This document shows, in pieces, positions 60,088-64,000 of a stretch of 64,000 nt of DNA. This stretch comes from Phycisphaerales bacterium (lineage in GTDB: Bacteria; Planctomycetota; Phycisphaerae; Phycisphaerales; UBA5793), in NCBI GenBank assembly GCA_020852515.1, contig JADZAS010000015.1:248001-312000 (forward strand), read 5' to 3'. The notes beneath the pieces are model-generated. The model saw nothing but the letters and a program-made list of their open reading frames with translations, had not been told where the DNA came from and made no database searches. Positions within the stretch are counted from its first letter, which is position 1, and every line of letters starts with the position of its first letter. Position numbers and translations under genes: made by a program.

Positions 60088-61941
60088 TTACCCGCCGACT
60101 GCCGCCACAGCGCCCTTGGTCACGTCGTACCATAGCGGCGCATCGGGCCCGAGCGGCCAGCCCATCTGCATCCAGATGATGAGCAGGGTCGTCCAGACGA
60201 TGGTGAACACGATGGTGTAGGGCACCATCGCGGCAATGAGCGTGCCCATGCCGCCCTTGGGCACATACTCCTTCATGAACACGAGGATGATGACGAGATA
60301 AGCATTCAGCGGCGTGATGACGTTGGTCACCGAGTCGCCGATGCGGTACGCGGCCTGGGTCAGTTCAGGAGAGATGCCCACGAGCATGAACATGGGAACG
60401 AAGATCGGCGCGAACATGGTGTACTTGGCGCTCATCGAGCCGATGAAGAGGTTGAAGAACATCACGACGAGAATGAACACGACCATCAGCATCCACGGCG
60501 CCATGTTCATCTGGCCGAGCACGGCGCCTCCCTTGTTGGCCAGCATCAACCCGAGGTTTGACTGGTTGAAGTAGGCGATAAACTGGCCGGCAAAGAAGGC
60601 GAGGACGATGATCGGCCCCATCGTGGCCATGGAATCAATGAGCATCTTCGCCGCGTCCTTGTCGCTCTTGATTGTCCCGACGGTGATTCCAAATGTGAGA
60701 CCGGGGATAAGAAATCCGAGAAAGATCAGCGGCACGATGACGTCCACCCATCGATCGACCTGGTGGCCACTCTTCACGTACACGCGACCGTCGTCAGCAG
60801 TGAACGATTGCTCGGGCGGCGCGGCATCCGCCGAAGGCGCGATCCACAGTTCGGCAACAACCCGTTCACGATCTTCTACGGGTCGCGCCGTATCCGTCGG
60901 ATCCGGAATCCGAATCGTGTGCAACGGCGCCCCGGGGATGACGATCAGCGCCACGAACGAGCCGATCATCAGCGCGATGGCGAGGATCGTCACTCGGAGT
61001 CCCCGAACCTCCGTCCCACTGAGTCGTTGCGATTCAAGATCCTCGGTGGAGGCGATCGCCGGACCGCCTTCTTCCGGCGACTTGTTCGCCATTCGGCGCT
61101 CGACGAAGAATGAAGTCACCGCCCAGCCAGCGAACGTGATGAGAATGGTCGAGGCCATCAGAAAATACCAGTTGCACGGAGGCGAGACGAAGTAGCCCTT
61201 ATCAACCACCCGGGCGCCTTCCGTCGAGAGACCCGAAAGCATCGGGTCAAGCCCGGTGATGAGCAGATTGGCATTGAAACCAGCGGAGACGCCGGCGAAG
61301 ACGGCAGCGAGTCCGGCCAGCGGCGAGCGACCCACTGACTTATACAACGCCGCTGCGAGCGGAGGCAGGACGACGTACCCGGCATCCATCGCCATCGAAG
61401 ACATGACTCCGACGAACACCATCGCCGGCGTGAGCGCCCAGGACGGGACCACGAGCATGAACGCTTTCATCAGTGCGCCCAGCAGCCCCGTCCGCTCCGC
61501 TACGCCGATGCCAAGCATTCCGGTGAGGACGATTCCCAGTGGAGCGAAATCCTTGAAGTTCTTCACCATGGTGTTGAAGCACCAGTAGAGACCCTCGCGG
61601 CTCAGCAGGTTCCGGCTCTCGATCGGGGACCCCTCCGGCTTCCACTCGACAATGGCCTGACCCGTAACAGGATCCTTCTTGAACTCCATGACCGGCTCGC
61701 CGGTCTCGGGATCGCGGATGACTTCGCCGTGGTCGTCAAGCATCTCGACCATGACCGGCTGCGGCCGCATGGGCTGCACCTTCACGTTGGTCTCGGAGAA
61801 GATCCACGACAGGAACATCACCAGCGCCGCCCCGAGCAGAAACAGCGTCGCCGGGTCCGGCAATTTGTTGCCGACCCACTCGATGAAATCGAGGATGCCC
61901 TTTGATCCGGATCCGTGCCCGCTGGTGCTCGAGGTGGCCAT
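60088..61941 (-). CDS. AbgT-family transporter
   Basis: 617 residues, predicted 11-13 membrane segments. Family features: FIEWVGNKLPDPATLFLLG at the start, FAPLGIVLTGMLGIGVAE, MVFVGVMSSMAMDAGYVVLPP, and the C-terminal SMSAKYTMFAPIFVPMFML. Named for E. coli AbgT, which takes up p-aminobenzoyl-glutamate; other members export antifolates or move peptides. Two charged loops (about 45-95 and 350-400) make it longer than the ~510-residue type. GGAGA precedes the ATG. Its stop is 13 nt before the mannosidase start. Confidence 0.9.
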   Translation of the reverse strand: MATSSTSGHGSGSKGILDFIEWVGNKLPDPATLFLLGAALVMFLSWIFSETNVKVQPMRPQPVMVEMLDDHGEVIRDPETGEPVMEFKKDPVTGQAIVEWKPEGSPIESRNLLSREGLYWCFNTMVKNFKDFAPLGIVLTGMLGIGVAERTGLLGALMKAFMLVVPSWALTPAMVFVGVMSSMAMDAGYVVLPPLAAALYKSVGRSPLAGLAAVFAGVSAGFNANLLITGLDPMLSGLSTEGARVVDKGYFVSPPCNWYFLMASTILITFAGWAVTSFFVERRMANKSPEEGGPAIASTEDLESQRLSGTEVRGLRVTILAIALMIGSFVALIVIPGAPLHTIRIPDPTDTARPVEDRERVVAELWIAPSADAAPPEQSFTADDGRVYVKSGHQVDRWVDVIVPLIFLGFLIPGLTFGITVGTIKSDKDAAKMLIDSMATMGPIIVLAFFAGQFIAYFNQSNLGLMLANKGGAVLGQMNMAPWMLMVVFILVVMFFNLFIGSMSAKYTMFAPIFVPMFMLVGISPELTQAAYRIGDSVTNVITPLNAYLVIILVFMKEYVPKGGMGTLIAAMVPYTIVFTIVWTTLLIIWMQMGWPLGPDAPLWYDVTKGAVAAVGG

Positions 61942-62174
61942 CGCCTCGTCTCCTGTGGTCTGAGCAGACGTGTCTGGGGGAACTGCCGCGTGGTGGTTAT
62001 AGCGGCCTGACAGGGCCTGCGAAAGCCCGGTGGCGAATCTCCCGCCAATCCGGTCTATGGCTCTCCGACCGCGGTGCGCCAGCCCCGGGCCGGGACCATG
62101 AAGCTCGACGTTCGCCGGCGCGGCGAACGGACCGTAGAATTGCGGTCAGGCCGGTCTCTCGCCCCGGCTGTTGG

Positions 62175-63944
62175 ATGGACACCGTGAACCAGACGCTTGC
62201 GGGCAGCCCGGCGACGACACTGACGCCCCCGGTTCAAGTCGCGCCGATCCGGTCAATGGGAGAACGCCTCCGCCGCTGGCTCGTCGTTCTCGTCCTTGCC
62301 GTCCAGTGCGTTTTTCCGATCTGGCTCAGCCTCAACGACCACCCGCTGTACGCCCCCGACGAGGGGCGCTATGGCTCAGTGAGCGAGACCATGCTCCGGA
62401 CCGGCAACTGGCTCGTGCCGATGATCGACGGGCATCCGCACCTGACCAAGCCGCCGCTGGTGTACTGGCTGCAGGCGATCGCGCTGACCGCGATCGGCGA
62501 CGCTGCAGTGCCCGAGCCCCACGGCCGAGGTGAGGATGAACTCGCGCTGCGCCTGCCCTCGGTCCTCGCCGCGACGTTGATCGTGCTGATCACCTTTGGG
62601 CTTGGCGCCAAGTGGGGCGGGGCGCGGCGCGGCCTCATTGCCGCCGGGTTGCTTTCACTCATGCCGCTGCACGTGGCCGTCGGCCGGCTGGCGATCACCG
62701 ATTCGGTGCTGTCGCTGTTCTGGACCGCCGCGCTCGCCGCGGGGTTCATGGCGGTCGATCGCGGCGGCGACTCCACCCGCCGCGCCTGGCCGTGGGCCGG
62801 CGCGATGTGGCTGGCCGTGGCGCTGGGCCTGCTCGCCAAGGGGCCGTTGGCGCTGGCGCCCGTTGCGGTGCTGCTTATCTGGCTGGCGCTCACCGGCCGG
62901 TGGACCCACGCGAGGCGGCTGCACCTTTGGGGCGCGCTGCTGGCGTGCCTGCCCGTGGGCGTCTGGGCCTGGCAGATCGTGCAGAGCCAGCCCGAGGCGC
63001 TCGCCGTCTGGCGCTACGAAATGCTCAATCGAGCGACAGGCAGCGGCGAGCACCCCGAGCCGTTCTGGTTCTACCTGCCGATCGTCATCTGCGGGCTGTT
63101 TCCCGCCACGGCCACGCTAAGCCTGCCGGGCATTGAATACTCCTGGCGCGCCGGCTGGAAGTGTTGTCGCACCCCCGGCATGGGCAGCCTGATGGCCATG
63201 GCCGTCGTGGCGCCACTCATCGGCTTCACCTTCATGAGCGGCAAACTTGCCACGTACCTCCTGCCCCTGGCGCCGCCCCTGGCGCTGCTCGCGGCCGGCG
63301 TATTGGAAGATCGGCTCATGTCCGCACGTGGCGACGCCCAGCAGGCAAAAAAGGCGCTTCAGTCGATCGCCACCGTCTGCATCAGTTCAGCGATCGTCCT
63401 CGTGATCATGCTCGTCGGCGTCGCGCGGCTCACGCTCCAGGTCTTCTGGGTCGCCGTTCTCGTATCGCTGCTCCCGCTGACGGCGCTGATGATCTGGCGC
63501 CTCTGGCCGCTCATCCGCGGCGACCTCCAGCGCTCGATGGCCGCCCTGGCGTTGCTGTGGGCTGCGGCGGCGACCGCGTGGTTCGGCGCCTTTGAATTCG
63601 AAGATTCCCTCACGACGGTCTACGGCACCGAGCAACTCATCGAACTCGTGCACGAGCAGCCCGGCCTGCAGGACCCACTCATCGCCACCCTCGGCTACGA
63701 CGATCCGACGCTGTTCCGCTACGTCCACGATCCCGCCATGGCACTCAAGAATTCGCAGATTGAACAGTGGATCGATTCACTCTCGACGGATGATCGCCGC
63801 CGCGCCGTGCTGCTGGCCAAGGAAGACATTTGGCGTCAGATCATGGCGCGCCGCCCGCAGGTGTCGGACCTCTTTGCCGATGTCGGCAAGGGCACCTACC
63901 GCTTCAACACGAGCGTGATCGTCCTGCGCCTCCATCAGCAGTAA
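62175..63944 (+). CDS. ArnT/PMT-type membrane glycosyltransferase (GT39/GT83-like)
   Basis: 589 residues, about 11-12 membrane segments. N-terminal luminal-loop motif HPLYAPDEGRYGSVSETML with the conserved acidic DE pair after TM1, then NWLVPMIDGHPHLTKPPLVY, the hallmark of polyprenol-phosphate-sugar transferases that modify lipid A or proteins. It would use an undecaprenyl- or dolichyl-phosphate-linked sugar on the periplasmic side; donor and acceptor are unknown. ATG 62175 was chosen because it precedes the first membrane segment closely; the open frame to 61902 overlaps the AbgT gene start. It is divergent from AbgT with 233 bp between. The last 56 bp of the window hold no recognised gene. 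Confidence 0.88.
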   Translation: MDTVNQTLAGSPATTLTPPVQVAPIRSMGERLRRWLVVLVLAVQCVFPIWLSLNDHPLYAPDEGRYGSVSETMLRTGNWLVPMIDGHPHLTKPPLVYWLQAIALTAIGDAAVPEPHGRGEDELALRLPSVLAATLIVLITFGLGAKWGGARRGLIAAGLLSLMPLHVAVGRLAITDSVLSLFWTAALAAGFMAVDRGGDSTRRAWPWAGAMWLAVALGLLAKGPLALAPVAVLLIWLALTGRWTHARRLHLWGALLACLPVGVWAWQIVQSQPEALAVWRYEMLNRATGSGEHPEPFWFYLPIVICGLFPATATLSLPGIEYSWRAGWKCCRTPGMGSLMAMAVVAPLIGFTFMSGKLATYLLPLAPPLALLAAGVLEDRLMSARGDAQQAKKALQSIATVCISSAIVLVIMLVGVARLTLQVFWVAVLVSLLPLTALMIWRLWPLIRGDLQRSMAALALLWAAAATAWFGAFEFEDSLTTVYGTEQLIELVHEQPGLQDPLIATLGYDDPTLFRYVHDPAMALKNSQIEQWIDSLSTDDRRRAVLLAKEDIWRQIMARRPQVSDLFADVGKGTYRFNTSVIVLRLHQQ

Positions 63945-64000
63945 CATCGGCGCTACGTCGCGGGGGTGGCCCTGACAGTCGCGCCGCAGGCCTCCGGTTC

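Noticed and set aside
1-64000. tRNA or rRNA genes
   Set aside because: I looked for T-loop-like GGTTCGAATCC and acceptor pairing in the gaps and found no candidate; no rRNA-like conserved stretches were seen.

Overview
The window is GC-rich, densely coded bacterial chromosome and looks like a planctomycete, probably from the Phycisphaerae group. The clues are: exported proteins ending in a Pro-x-Pro-Ala-Ser / hydrophobic / Arg-rich tail (a PEP-CTERM-like sorting signal); a signal peptidase I with a very large insertion; FG-GAP repeat proteins in tandem; a membrane protein with a cytosolic zinc ribbon; and many genes without a Shine-Dalgarno sequence. The taxonomic call is an inference. I saw no rRNA, tRNA, CRISPR array, insertion sequence or prophage.

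Layout. 0-6 kb: end of panB, an HtrA/Deg protease, glycerate kinase, a large lipoprotein, methionine aminopeptidase and a 74-residue SelW-like selenoprotein whose Cys-Gly-Met-Sec motif is encoded with an in-frame TGA. A hairpin with a GGUCU loop (bacterial SECIS) lies 21 nt after that TGA. 6-14.6 kb: a secreted subtilase, an MscS channel, a zinc-ribbon membrane protein, an Eis-like acetyltransferase, signal peptidase I and a class I glutamine amidotransferase. 14.8-19.4 kb: three tandem PEP-CTERM-like exported paralogues followed by an ECF sigma factor and a membrane anti-sigma-like protein. 19.5-25.9 kb: four tandem paralogues of an unrecognised membrane-anchored ~500-residue family. 25.9-30.6 kb: two degenerate transglutaminase-like proteins, a CBS-domain protein and SpoVR. 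30.7-32 kb: a small accessory patch with a HEPN/MNT (HepT/MntA) toxin-antitoxin pair and two small unknown genes. 32-41.1 kb: a TIGR03032-like protein and five tandem FG-GAP/VCBS proteins, the last broken by an internal stop. 41.2-47.4 kb: a GNAT protein, a LuxR-type response regulator with a PAS histidine kinase, a tRNA-dihydrouridine synthase and a sulfotransferase. 47.4-47.9 kb: repeat-rich non-coding DNA. 47.9-64 kb: an APH-like kinase, a PSMA-like M28 peptidase, an HD hydrolase, ispF, a lipoprotein, an exported beta-propeller-like protein, a second subtilase, ribokinase, a GH38-like alpha-mannosidase, an AbgT transporter and an ArnT/PMT-type glycosyltransferase.

How they fit together. 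Housekeeping genes (panB, map, dus, ispF, lepB) are mixed with a large secreted-protein inventory. The two subtilases and all five FG-GAP proteins share one ~95-residue C-terminal module, which suggests a common export or surface-attachment route. The sigma/anti-sigma pair sits directly after the PEP-CTERM-like trio. At least eleven genes have a -10-like hexamer only 5-9 nt before the start codon, which suggests widespread leaderless transcription, while many exported-protein genes carry good Shine-Dalgarno sequences.
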